Assembly (NCBI GenBank): GCA_900763885.1
Contig: CAAFLY010000311.1
Coordinates: 1-9,811, forward strand
Source: Clostridia bacterium
Lineage (GTDB): Bacteria > Bacillota > Clostridia > Oscillospirales > CAG-272
Length of the DNA stretch: 9,811 bases
Reading direction: 5' to 3'
Shown: piece after piece, positions 1 to 6,804 of the stretch
Numbering within the stretch: position 1 is the stretch's first letter
How the letters are laid out: the number at the start of each line of letters is the position of its first letter
Notes under the pieces: generated by a model
Database searches by the model: none
What the model saw: only the letters and a program-made list of their open reading frames with translations
What the model was told of the DNA's origin: nothing
Position numbers and translations under genes: made by a program

Positions 1-1036
1 CCATCCACCGTGTGCAGCGCAGTGCGATCAATCCCTCGGAGAAGTATCCCCAGCAGTTGCTTGCAGTATGCTTGCGGAAGGAAGGATCGTTTGCTGCCAT
101 CGATGGGAACGGATACGGCGTCCAGAATTCCTCCGGATTTTTGATGTGACGCATGTATATCTCTGAAATATGCTCTGCATCTGCTACGGGATCCAACACG
201 CCCTCCAAAAACAGATGAAAAATTGTGGAGCATTTGTATTTCCGCAGTTTCCCGTTTCGATCCGCGTCGTAGAAGAAAGCGTCCTCCGGATCGTAGAGCT
301 GCGTCAGGATATTCGTCTTAACCTCTCTCGATTTTTCCCTCCAATCCGCCGCTTCCTCCGTTTTCCCGAGCAGCTCTGCCATTTCCGCCAGTGCCGTCTG
401 TGTCGCGTAAAAATTGCAGTTCATGTCAAGCGCCAGAATCGGTGTGACACCATCGTCCTCCGGTAGGTGCGACGCGTTGCAGATCTTCCCTTCTGGCGAG
501 ACATGGTTGTGCGGATGCGCCATATCGGAGAGTCTGCCGCTGTTGTCGTGTCCAGTATCGTAGCCGACAAACATCTCGATCAGGCCATGTTTTGTGGTCA
601 TGCGATACTCTCGGAGCCAATTGTCCCAGCGGCAGCATCCATCATATACCTCCGTCAAAAACGCGCGATCGTTCGTCATTTTCGCAACCTCCAGACAGAG
701 TGCGGCAAAGGATACGCATTCCTGAACCTGTCCATAGCCGACCAACGCTTCCGCCGGCAGATGGGGCAGCTTATCCCCGTTCCAAACATAGCACGGAAGC
801 TGCCCCTCTGTAGTCTGATAGGATAAAAAGAGACGAATCGTATTTTCGGCGAGATGAATTTCCGCCGGATACATCCGCGCATAGAGAACGGAATCGTACA
901 CGTGCTCCAACCAGATACCTGGATACGCATCGGAAATGAGAAACAGTGGCTCCGTTTTGCCACGGAAACAGCGTATATGGATCGTACGAATCCGTTCTTC
1001 GATGGTTTGGCAGATTTCCGGGATGGTATGCGTCAT
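1..1036 (-). CDS. MGH1/GH63-like glycoside hydrolase, 3' end beyond window (partial)
   Basis: This frame is open from the ATG at 1036 to the window edge, giving 345 residues with the C-terminus missing. AGGAGG sits six bases before the start. The sequence looks like the (alpha/alpha)6-barrel family of MGH1-like and GH63/trehalase-like hydrolases, which cleave glycosidic bonds by inversion. Supporting features are an N-terminal YPGIWLEHVYDSV (38-50), a helix-rich GQVQECVSFAALCLEVAKM segment (102-120), GYDTGHDNSGR (158-168) resembling the family's D-D-S-P-R-type active-site loop, and an LDMNCNFYATQTALAEMAELLG helix (203-224) followed by the EEAADWREKS repeat typical of these folds. I infer candidate acids around E44, D48 and D164; the general base may lie in or beyond the missing end. 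There is no signal peptide, so it is probably cytoplasmic. It lies 66 bases after the beta-helix gene and probably shares its transcript. The substrate cannot be read from the sequence. The fold call is fairly sure, the subfamily less so. Confidence 0.8.
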   Translation of the reverse strand, partial: MTHTIPEICQTIEERIRTIHIRCFRGKTEPLFLISDAYPGIWLEHVYDSVLYARMYPAEIHLAENTIRLFLSYQTTEGQLPCYVWNGDKLPHLPAEALVGYGQVQECVSFAALCLEVAKMTNDRAFLTEVYDGCCRWDNWLREYRMTTKHGLIEMFVGYDTGHDNSGRLSDMAHPHNHVSPEGKICNASHLPEDDGVTPILALDMNCNFYATQTALAEMAELLGKTEEAADWREKSREVKTNILTQLYDPEDAFFYDADRNGKLRKYKCSTIFHLFLEGVLDPVADAEHISEIYMRHIKNPEEFWTPYPFPSMAANDPSFRKHTASNCWGYFSEGLIALRCTRWM

Positions 1037-1102
1037 GATGACCTCCTCTGCTTAAGAAAAAAGTGGATATAAGGTTGGTTTTGGATTATACGGATACAAA
1101 GC

Positions 1103-2422
1103 TCAGTCCATCATCAGCACTTCCCCGGCGATGGTCGGACGGAATCCGGTGGCGGTGTTGTTGCAGACCGCGTGGAGTCGGACAGGAATTCCATCGGATG
1201 ATACGATCGGCGCGGTTTCGCTCGTCATACGATTTGCCATGAGGGTCAGATTTGTTTCCGGATACGTGAGTCCCTCGACGGATCTGGCGTTGAACGCGAT
1301 ACGGCTGTCGGCAAGATCGGAATGGATCACACGGATGTCGTCCACAGTTCCCTCGGCGTAGATGAAATTCTGCACTTTTCCGAGGACACGCACATTGTCA
1401 AACACAAATCCGTTTTCCAGAGGGAGAGGAGCGCGCGGATAATAGCAGCGCTGATACGGATCCTCCGACATGATAAAGCCAAACGCGGTATTTCTGTCCT
1501 TGCGCAGCGTGATGTCGCGGAAGGTGATGTTCCGGCAGCCCGCGGTATAGCATTCGTCCTGTGTGCGCACCCAGCGGATTCCGTCTACCTCCGCGATACC
1601 GGCCTCGTGGGTCGGCGGTGTATGCGAGATGTACTTTTCTCCATTTGGCACCATAGCAACACGGTACAGTCTATGGTTATATACCACCGCATCGGATTGC
1701 TGGACCTCCATGTCCGGAAACCACTCCACCCATGCGCCAGACAAAATACGCACGAAAAATCCTGTGGTCGATTCCGCAGCAAGATCGTGGCAGTCCTCGA
1801 TAATCCCGTTTTCGATCCAGCCAAGCGTGGGATTGGAGACGGAGTAGTCGCTGCCGTTTAACGCGATCGGATCGTCAAAAGTTTTGAAATACCCATGACG
1901 GACAACGAAGTCGGTGCCGGGTCCAAAATGTACGCCGTCCTTCATCCCCTCAATATAGAGATTTTCCAACACCACACGCGAAAAATCGCAGAGTTGGATG
2001 GCATAATCCTTCTTTAACAGGTCCCGCACAGTGAAATCGCGTATTTCGAGATTCTCCACATACCGGAACGCCAGATGACCGCGCATACCGAGTACGGCAT
2101 TCCTTGTGTTTTCGTTGTAGCTCGCCGATTCCACCCCGTTTGTCATCAGCGTAAGACCATGGATATGGATGTTGTGATTCGTTTCATGCGCATACATCCC
2201 ACGGTTGGCAAAGCAGTGATTCGTCTCCCCTGTGCACTTCTGACGCCGCAGAATCACACCCGGAGAGCATCGCAGCATCGTATTGTTTGAAAGCAAAAGC
2301 ATCGTAGACACATCGTAAATCCCTGCCTCTTCGATGGTGATTTCACCGCCCCTGTCCAGTGCCGTCTGCAATGCCGCGCTGTTTTCCTCCGGCGTATTGT
2401 GCATAGAAAATCCATTTACCAT
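1103..2422 (-). CDS. Right-handed parallel beta-helix protein (pectate-lyase/GH28-like)
   Basis: The protein has 439 residues from the ATG at 2422. That start is chosen because GGAGG lies five bases upstream; an in-frame TTG at 2473 has no such site and would put the start almost at the transcription start. The sequence is built of short beta-rungs with repeated asparagine and valine/isoleucine spacing, for example NHNIHIHGLTL (82-92), VENLEIRDFTV (122-132), RVVLENLYIEG (149-159) and CRNITFRDITL (296-306). This is the pattern of pectate lyase, GH28 and related polysaccharide-active beta-helices. KDGVHFGPGT (161-170) and FDDPIALN (182-189) are the best active-site candidates, with D183/D184 likely central. 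Residues 232-292 break the rung pattern with a tryptophan- and tyrosine-rich stretch (VVYNHRLYRV, GIRWV) that looks like an inserted small beta domain. There is no signal peptide, so it may act in the cytosol on imported oligosaccharides. Lyase versus hydrolase is undecided. Confidence 0.8.
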   Translation of the reverse strand: MVNGFSMHNTPEENSAALQTALDRGGEITIEEAGIYDVSTMLLLSNNTMLRCSPGVILRRQKCTGETNHCFANRGMYAHETNHNIHIHGLTLMTNGVESASYNENTRNAVLGMRGHLAFRYVENLEIRDFTVRDLLKKDYAIQLCDFSRVVLENLYIEGMKDGVHFGPGTDFVVRHGYFKTFDDPIALNGSDYSVSNPTLGWIENGIIEDCHDLAAESTTGFFVRILSGAWVEWFPDMEVQQSDAVVYNHRLYRVAMVPNGEKYISHTPPTHEAGIAEVDGIRWVRTQDECYTAGCRNITFRDITLRKDRNTAFGFIMSEDPYQRCYYPRAPLPLENGFVFDNVRVLGKVQNFIYAEGTVDDIRVIHSDLADSRIAFNARSVEGLTYPETNLTLMANRMTSETAPIVSSDGIPVRLHAVCNNTATGFRPTIAGEVLMMD

Positions 2423-2466
2423 ATTTTCCTCCGCTGTCTTACGGGCAGATTTTGCGCCCATGGAAA

Positions 2467-2516
2467 TTGACAAACAATTCTGTCCTTATTATAAACGGAA
2501 TTTCCGGATTTGTCAA
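2467..2516. repeat. Inverted repeats around and inside the beta-helix promoter (possible operator)
   Basis: Two symmetric elements are visible. An 8-base pair of arms, TTGACAAA (2467-2474) and TTTGTCAA (2509-2516), flanks the core promoter. A shorter CGGAA-T-TTCCG (2496-2506) sits in the -35/-10 spacer. Either could bind a dimeric repressor, and the spacer element would directly block RNA polymerase. Arms this short can arise by chance in AT-rich promoter DNA. Confidence 0.4.
2488..2516 (-). promoter_or_regulatory. Perfect sigma-70/sigma-A consensus promoter for the beta-helix operon
   Basis: Reading the minus strand, TTGACA (2511-2516) and TATAAT (2488-2493) are separated by exactly 17 bases, a full match to the housekeeping consensus. 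Transcription should start near 2481, giving a leader of roughly 60 bases before the ATG at 2422. The spacer contains CGGAA-N-TTCCG (2496-2506), and TTTGTCAA over the -35 (2509-2516) recurs inverted as TTGACAAA at 2467-2474. A promoter this strong in front of sugar-degradation genes is likely held down by a repressor; that is inference. Confidence 0.85.
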
Positions 2517-2546
2517 AAATTCCAGCAAAAAAGCACACTTATCGGT

Positions 2547-3356
2547 TTATTGCCGTATAGCGTCCTCAGCGACAGCATTGTCTTTTTCAGTTTCTTTGTT
2601 TTTCTGCACATAGCGATACCGTTCATACGTAGAGCGTTTGCTTCTCTTCAACATGGCGGTATAGACCATTTCGCGCAACATGGCACTGTTTTCACGGGTG
2701 GTCAATGCCGGATCCGGGAAGAAGGGACCGTCGATGTAGACAACGGTTTTGGGGGAAAGATGGTATTTCCGCTTCTGGTAGGTCACGGTAAAGGCGAAAA
2801 CCGGCTTTCCATACTCCACAGGGTATCGGAACGCGGTGTCCGGAAACGGGCGGATCCCTGTATAATACGGCCAGATGTGTGCTTCCGGATAGATACAGAC
2901 GCATCCGTGGCGGCTCCGTTTGGCAAGCGCGTCCCGAAATTTGCGCATTCCGGAAAGCGTATCCGGCAGTGGAATCCCACCCAGGGAGGCGACGAGCTGA
3001 CGGACACCGGGTATCGCCACCGCATCCGAGCTTGTCACAATGAACGCCTTGCGCGGGAAGGCGATCATGTTCGGGGTGAACGCATCGCCTGCCGCTCTGG
3101 TATGGTTACCGTAGAGATAAAAACCGGAAACGAGATACGGCATGAGCGCGCGGCGATTCACGATCTTCTCCCGGAACCGCACCTTCTGATAAACATATCC
3201 GACCGGTATGGCGACACAGTGATGCAGCAGAAAGTCAAAGCTGCGGCGTACCGGATTTTTCCGGATATATTTATAATTCTTCGGCAGGGACTTTGATTTT
3301 ATCCCGTTGTTTGCGAAATCGTCATGCAGCGGATCGCTGTAATAGATCGTTTTCAT
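2547..3356 (-). CDS. PlsC-like lysophospholipid/glycerolipid acyltransferase family protein
   Basis: The 269-residue protein resembles the PlsC/LPLAT superfamily, which transfers acyl chains onto lyso-phospholipids or related glycerolipids at the inner face of the membrane. The catalytic block reads YGNHTRAAGD (82-91), in which H85 and D91 would form the His-Asp pair. Five residues separate them rather than the canonical four (HX4D). A second block, CIYPEAHIWPYYTGIRPF (154-171), occupies the place of the glycerophosphate-binding motif, with P157-E158 matching its Pro-Glu core. The N-terminal 40-60 region is hydrophobic enough to dip into the membrane. The start at 3356 forms an ATGA overlap with the stop of the upstream glycosyltransferase, so translation is probably coupled; a GGAGG lies 13 bases upstream. 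The C-terminus (238-269) is charged and probably disordered. The acyl acceptor is unknown, and the glycosyltransferase partner suggests a glycolipid. Confidence 0.82.
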   Translation of the reverse strand: MKTIYYSDPLHDDFANNGIKSKSLPKNYKYIRKNPVRRSFDFLLHHCVAIPVGYVYQKVRFREKIVNRRALMPYLVSGFYLYGNHTRAAGDAFTPNMIAFPRKAFIVTSSDAVAIPGVRQLVASLGGIPLPDTLSGMRKFRDALAKRSRHGCVCIYPEAHIWPYYTGIRPFPDTAFRYPVEYGKPVFAFTVTYQKRKYHLSPKTVVYIDGPFFPDPALTTRENSAMLREMVYTAMLKRSKRSTYERYRYVQKNKETEKDNAVAEDAIRQ

Positions 3357-4471
3357 CGGGTTTTTGCTGCCTCCATGAGCATTTTTTCCATTTTTTCCAT
3401 GCAGTTTCTTTGCGAAAACCGACCGCGCAGGGAATCAAACTCCCGGCTCTTTTCCGCTTTTTCCTCCGGATGCGTGTACCAGTAATCGATCTTATCCGCC
3501 AGATCCCGTGTGCGGAAAGGCTCGAACAGGGTCTTGTCGCCCAGAGCAAAGAATCTTGTCGCACTCCTTGTCGAATTGCAAATCACCGGCACAAGCCCGC
3601 AGCAAATCGCTTCGATGCAGGCGATGGCTTCGATCTCGATGAGCGCTGTGTGTACATACAGATCGGCGTTCTGCAGCCGCTGCAACAGCTCCGGACGGCT
3701 GAAAAACTGAAATTCGCAGTCCACGCCGCATTTTTTCGTAAGCTTCTGCAGATGCGCCTTTCGCGGACCGTCGCCGGCAAGGATCACGTGGATCCGATCC
3801 TTGTATGGCAGCTTTCCAACGGCGCGGATGAGCTGTCCTTGGGCTTTTTCCCGACTGTAGCGGCCGGAGCAGAGGATTGTGAATTTTTCGTGCGTCTCCT
3901 TATGCTCTGCCGGTACAAACATATCGTTTACGCCGTTTGAGATCACGTAAGCGTGTGTCGGATGCGTCTGCGATTCGAACACCTGCCGAATGAAATCGGT
4001 CGGATAATGGACGGCGGCGCAGTAGCGGTACACCTTGCGGTAGAAATTTTTGTAGATCCAGTGGGACACGAGGTGGTTGTCCATCAGTCCGAAATGTGCC
4101 GTGATGTTCTCCGCCTGACAGTGGAAGCTCGCCGTGCAGGGGATGCCGTATTTCCGTGCGATCTTGAGCGATGCGCGGGACAGCGGGAACGGCAGTAGCA
4201 AATGCACGACATCTGCGTCCCGAATGGCATTCTCAAGGATCCGCTTGTCCACTTTTGCGAGGCAGACGCCATTTTTGCGTAGGATCGCGTTGCAGATAAA
4301 GCCGAGATTCAGTGTCGGCACCTCGATATATTCGATATCGTTCTGTTTTCCCGGCGCGACAACTGTCATTGTATGTCCCTTTTCCCGCAGGTAGCGTATC
4401 AGATTGAGTGCAGCAAGGGTTGTGCCGTTGTTGGCTTCTCCCAATACGTCGCAGATGACGGTCACGCGCAT
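3353..4471 (-). CDS. GT4-family (GT-B fold) glycosyltransferase
   Basis: The protein has 372 residues from the ATG at 4471, with GGAG eight bases before the start. A TTG at 4531 in the same frame would fall inside the structured leader and is rejected. The N-terminal Rossmann half (1-175) starts with RVTVICDVLGEANNGTT, carries the family's DADVVHLLLPFPL segment (85-97) and ends its acceptor side with IPCTASFHCQ (110-119). The C-terminal nucleotide-sugar half contains CSGRYSREKAQ (201-211), ILAGDGPRKAHL (230-241) and the EX7E motif formed by E279 and E287 in HTALIEIEAIACIEAICCG. It transfers a sugar from an NDP donor with retention of configuration. No signal peptide or membrane span is present; positively charged patches suggest peripheral membrane binding. 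The ending DKTLFEPFRTRDLADKI resembles diacylglycerol-type glycosyltransferases, and the coupled acyltransferase supports a glycolipid product. Donor and acceptor are inference. Confidence 0.87.
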   Translation of the reverse strand: MRVTVICDVLGEANNGTTLAALNLIRYLREKGHTMTVVAPGKQNDIEYIEVPTLNLGFICNAILRKNGVCLAKVDKRILENAIRDADVVHLLLPFPLSRASLKIARKYGIPCTASFHCQAENITAHFGLMDNHLVSHWIYKNFYRKVYRYCAAVHYPTDFIRQVFESQTHPTHAYVISNGVNDMFVPAEHKETHEKFTILCSGRYSREKAQGQLIRAVGKLPYKDRIHVILAGDGPRKAHLQKLTKKCGVDCEFQFFSRPELLQRLQNADLYVHTALIEIEAIACIEAICCGLVPVICNSTRSATRFFALGDKTLFEPFRTRDLADKIDYWYTHPEEKAEKSREFDSLRGRFSQRNCMEKMEKMLMEAAKTR

Positions 4472-4499
4472 ATGCTTATCTCCGATCCTTTTTTCGCGA

Positions 4500-4554
4500 G
4501 ATAACGCGGATCCGGGCAGTCTTTCGCGCAAAAATCCCCGAGATCAGCGTTATC
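4500..4554 (-). promoter_or_regulatory. Long hairpin in the 5' leader of the glycosyltransferase mRNA
   Basis: On the minus strand GATAACGC (4554-4547) pairs with GCGTTATC (4507-4500). A 1x1 mismatch follows, then GATC (4545-4542) and CGGG (4540-4537), separated by a bulged T at 4541, pair with CCCGGATC (4516-4509). About 16 base pairs close a 20-base loop. The hairpin begins about 11 bases after the predicted transcription start and ends about 20 bases before the ribosome binding site. A second GATAACG (4565-4559) could compete for the same 3' arm. No U-tract follows, so it is not a simple terminator. It may be an mRNA-stabilising structure, a protein-binding leader or part of a switch. It matches no riboswitch class I recognise. 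Confidence 0.6.
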
Positions 4555-4571
4555 CTGTCGTTATCACCACT

Positions 4572-4600
4572 ATTTTACCATAGATCCCCCCTTATGTCAA
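4572..4600 (-). promoter_or_regulatory. Strong sigma-A promoter for the glycosyltransferase/acyltransferase operon
   Basis: On the minus strand TTGACA (4595-4600) lies 17 bases from TAAAAT (4572-4577), eleven of twelve consensus positions. The start of transcription should be near 4565, leaving a leader of about 94 bases before the ATG at 4471. This separates the glycosyltransferase pair from the upstream transporter block. Six consecutive G residues occur in the spacer (minus strand, 4586-4591). Confidence 0.82.
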
Positions 4601-4634
4601 CAGGGAATAGGATTAAGGGTACTTCTATTCCCTG
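4601..4634. repeat. Perfect 10+10 inverted repeat abutting the -35 box
   Basis: CAGGGAATAG (4601-4610) and CTATTCCCTG (4625-4634) are exact reverse complements around a 14-base centre. The element begins 23 bases after the stop of the coiled-coil gene, and its far arm touches the -35 hexamer of the next promoter. As RNA on the minus strand it would form a stable stem, but only UUGACAU follows, so it is a poor intrinsic terminator. On the plus strand a run of six T appears 8 bases beyond the stem, but no plus-strand gene needs it. A regulator-binding site next to the -35, or a weak terminator shared with that role, both fit. Confidence 0.6.
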
Positions 4635-4656
4635 CAATTCTATTTTTTGAACTATC

Positions 4657-6804
4657 TCATCCGATGCTGTCCGTTCTATAGATGAACTTTACCTCGCCTT
4701 CCATATCATCGGCAATGCCTGCGAAAGAGGTATAGCTCTGTGCCGTCTCTACCGTGGCACGCATACGCTCCGTCAGAGTGGAAATGTCTCCCTCCACCAT
4801 ATCGGTGAGTTTACGGATACCCTTTTCGTTGAGCTCATCCAGTCCGTTCGAGAGGGACATGGCGCCATCACGCAGCCTGGTTACGCCGTCTATGAGAGCG
4901 GGTGCGCCGGCCTGCATGGTCAGGATGCCGTCGTACAGGGTACCGATACCTTCGGACAGCGCTGTCGTGCCGTTATGTAACGTATTTGCGCCTGCGGAGA
5001 GCTGATCTGCGCCTGCTTTTGCCGATGCAACACCTGCGGTATATTGTCTGAGCCCGACATAGAATGTATTGTAGCTGTCGAGCTGTGCGCGCAGGCTTTC
5101 GATCAATTGCAGACCGTCGCTTGCCTGCTGTATGGCGGCTTTGATCTGACTCTGCACTTCATCCGACGCCATATTCTGGGCGATGAGTGCCCCCATCTGC
5201 TCCTCGGTCTTTGCACCAATCAGCTTCTGCACCGTTTCCGCGCCCATCTGCTCCTCTGTTTTGACAGCAATCGTTGCCTTGATCGTTTCATCCGCCATCT
5301 GTGCGTCTACGGCAGCGGTCAGCTTTGCCTGTGTCGCTGCATCCACGGCTCCCGCCTGCACACCGGCGTCATACTGCTCCTTGGTCATGCCCATAGCACC
5401 GAGTACCTTTTCCGTCACGGTATCTCGGACGGCGGCTTCTACCTGTGCGCCCACCTCGGCACGCACCGCTTCTGTTACGGCGGCAGTCACATCATCCCTT
5501 TTCGCGTTTACAGCGGCGGTCACCTTCTGCTTTGCCACATCCTCGGCGGTCTTTGCGATCGCTTCGGTATCGAGAGAGGCGATCACACTGTCCAACACAG
5601 CGGCATAATTGTCAACGGTCAGCGTGGGAACCTCCAGTCCTGCCGCGGCAAGCTGTGTATTGGCAACGGCGAGAAGCGAATCAAACACAGTGCCTGCGCC
5701 ATCGTTCAGCGCATCGCTGTTCCCTGCCAGCTGCGACAAGCCGTAGGATAGATTTTTCGCACCATCGGACAATGCGGCAGCACCGTTCTCCAGAGAAGCC
5801 GCACCCTCCTGCAGCTTTCCGGCTCCTTCTGCCAACGCGTCGATGCCGGAAACAAGCTCGTCTGACTTCGTAAGCAGCGTGCAGAGTCCGTCATATAGCT
5901 GAGACGAACCGTCCATAAGCTGCTCCATCGCGTCGGTCAGCTGATCGAGAGATTCAGTCAGGCCGTCCATGGAATTGAGCTTTTCCGGATTGATCTGCGA
6001 GAACAGACCGTTTGCCGCGATCGTCACCGTGTTCGAGAGATGAAAATCGGTCACATCCGCGCTCACCGTGAAGGAATCGGGGATATCCAGCGTATCGCGG
6101 TCGATGGCAAGATCGTCCTGCAGACCGGGGAATGCAATGCCGACAATGGCAGTGTGGTCCCCATCGTTCAGAATCTTACCGTTTGTGACCTCCACATTCC
6201 GGAAGGTATCGCTGTCCACGAGCATCCCGGTGAGCATGGCAAAGGGGACGTAGATCTTTTCCATCTTGCCGTCGATGGTCACATTTTCGTATTGCTTATT
6301 CGTGTACGCGTACCGGATCGTGACTCTGCCGCTCTTCCCTGCCAGCTCCGAGGCGGTCACGGTTTTGCCGTCCAGCGTATAGGTGACCTCCATATCCACC
6401 GGCAGCTCCTTTTCGATGGTCCCGGTATAGTAGATATCGTTCCCCTCTGCATCCCAAACGCGTGCGCTGCCGGTATCGGTATGACCCTCGTCACCCTTTA
6501 CGTTTTCGATGGACGAAAGCTCCGATTTATCCTCAATGGCAACGCTGTTCTGCGTATTCCGGAGCCAGTCACTGACGATGATCTTTTTTACGCTGCCGTC
6601 TGTATTCGCAAGAACATACACGCTTTCGTCCTTGCGGACCGCGTCGCTTTCGCTCTTGTCGAGGATCAGAGGGATCTTCTCCGTCTCCGTGATCACGGTA
6701 TCGTTTACAGGATTGTTGTTCCCACTCGCCTGGATCGTTGCGGCGATGGTGCCGGTGAGAAGCGCGGCGCACAGGATCAGTGTGATTGTTTTCTTGTTTT
6801 TCAT
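4657..6804 (-). CDS. Secreted YhgE/Pip-like coiled-coil protein
   Basis: This 715-residue protein starts at the ATG at 6804, with GGAGG seven bases upstream; the frame is open to 6906 but that start has no ribosome site. Residues 1-26 form a signal peptide (lysines, then ITLILCAALLTGTIA, ending near AS). Residues 40-265 are a beta-rich extracytoplasmic region. From 275 to about 375 and 595 to 660 there are repeated L-x-x-G-A/L-x-x-L-x-x-G units (GAGKLQEGAASLENGAAALS, LSDGAKNLS), the pattern of YhgE/Pip and EsaA-type proteins. Residues 410-575 form a very alanine-rich predicted coiled coil. Unlike full YhgE proteins it has no C-terminal membrane spans, so it is either released or held by the N-terminal helix. 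It follows the transporter and the 52-residue protein with a 4-base overlap, suggesting one complex. It may be the extracellular stalk of the MMPL pump; that is inference. Confidence 0.8.
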   Translation of the reverse strand: MKNKKTITLILCAALLTGTIAATIQASGNNNPVNDTVITETEKIPLILDKSESDAVRKDESVYVLANTDGSVKKIIVSDWLRNTQNSVAIEDKSELSSIENVKGDEGHTDTGSARVWDAEGNDIYYTGTIEKELPVDMEVTYTLDGKTVTASELAGKSGRVTIRYAYTNKQYENVTIDGKMEKIYVPFAMLTGMLVDSDTFRNVEVTNGKILNDGDHTAIVGIAFPGLQDDLAIDRDTLDIPDSFTVSADVTDFHLSNTVTIAANGLFSQINPEKLNSMDGLTESLDQLTDAMEQLMDGSSQLYDGLCTLLTKSDELVSGIDALAEGAGKLQEGAASLENGAAALSDGAKNLSYGLSQLAGNSDALNDGAGTVFDSLLAVANTQLAAAGLEVPTLTVDNYAAVLDSVIASLDTEAIAKTAEDVAKQKVTAAVNAKRDDVTAAVTEAVRAEVGAQVEAAVRDTVTEKVLGAMGMTKEQYDAGVQAGAVDAATQAKLTAAVDAQMADETIKATIAVKTEEQMGAETVQKLIGAKTEEQMGALIAQNMASDEVQSQIKAAIQQASDGLQLIESLRAQLDSYNTFYVGLRQYTAGVASAKAGADQLSAGANTLHNGTTALSEGIGTLYDGILTMQAGAPALIDGVTRLRDGAMSLSNGLDELNEKGIRKLTDMVEGDISTLTERMRATVETAQSYTSFAGIADDMEGEVKFIYRTDSIG

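Noticed and set aside
1085..1090. TATAAT on the minus strand between the beta-helix and hydrolase genes
   Set aside because: No acceptable -35 hexamer lies 16-18 bases upstream, so I do not call an internal promoter.
2423..2473. TTG-started extension of the beta-helix protein
   Set aside because: It is only about 8 bases after the predicted transcription start and has no ribosome site; the ATG at 2422 does.
2334..3296. Plus-strand open frame of 320 codons
   Set aside because: It runs through the beta-helix start, its consensus promoter and most of the acyltransferase gene, all well supported on the other strand.
4472..4531. TTG-started extension of the glycosyltransferase
   Set aside because: It lies in the loop and 3' arm of the leader hairpin, lacks a ribosome site and precedes the normal start of the Rossmann fold.
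5183..5608. Plus-strand frame rich in Ala, Ser, Cys and Val
   Set aside because: Composition mirrors the alanine-rich coil on the opposite strand; no start signal.
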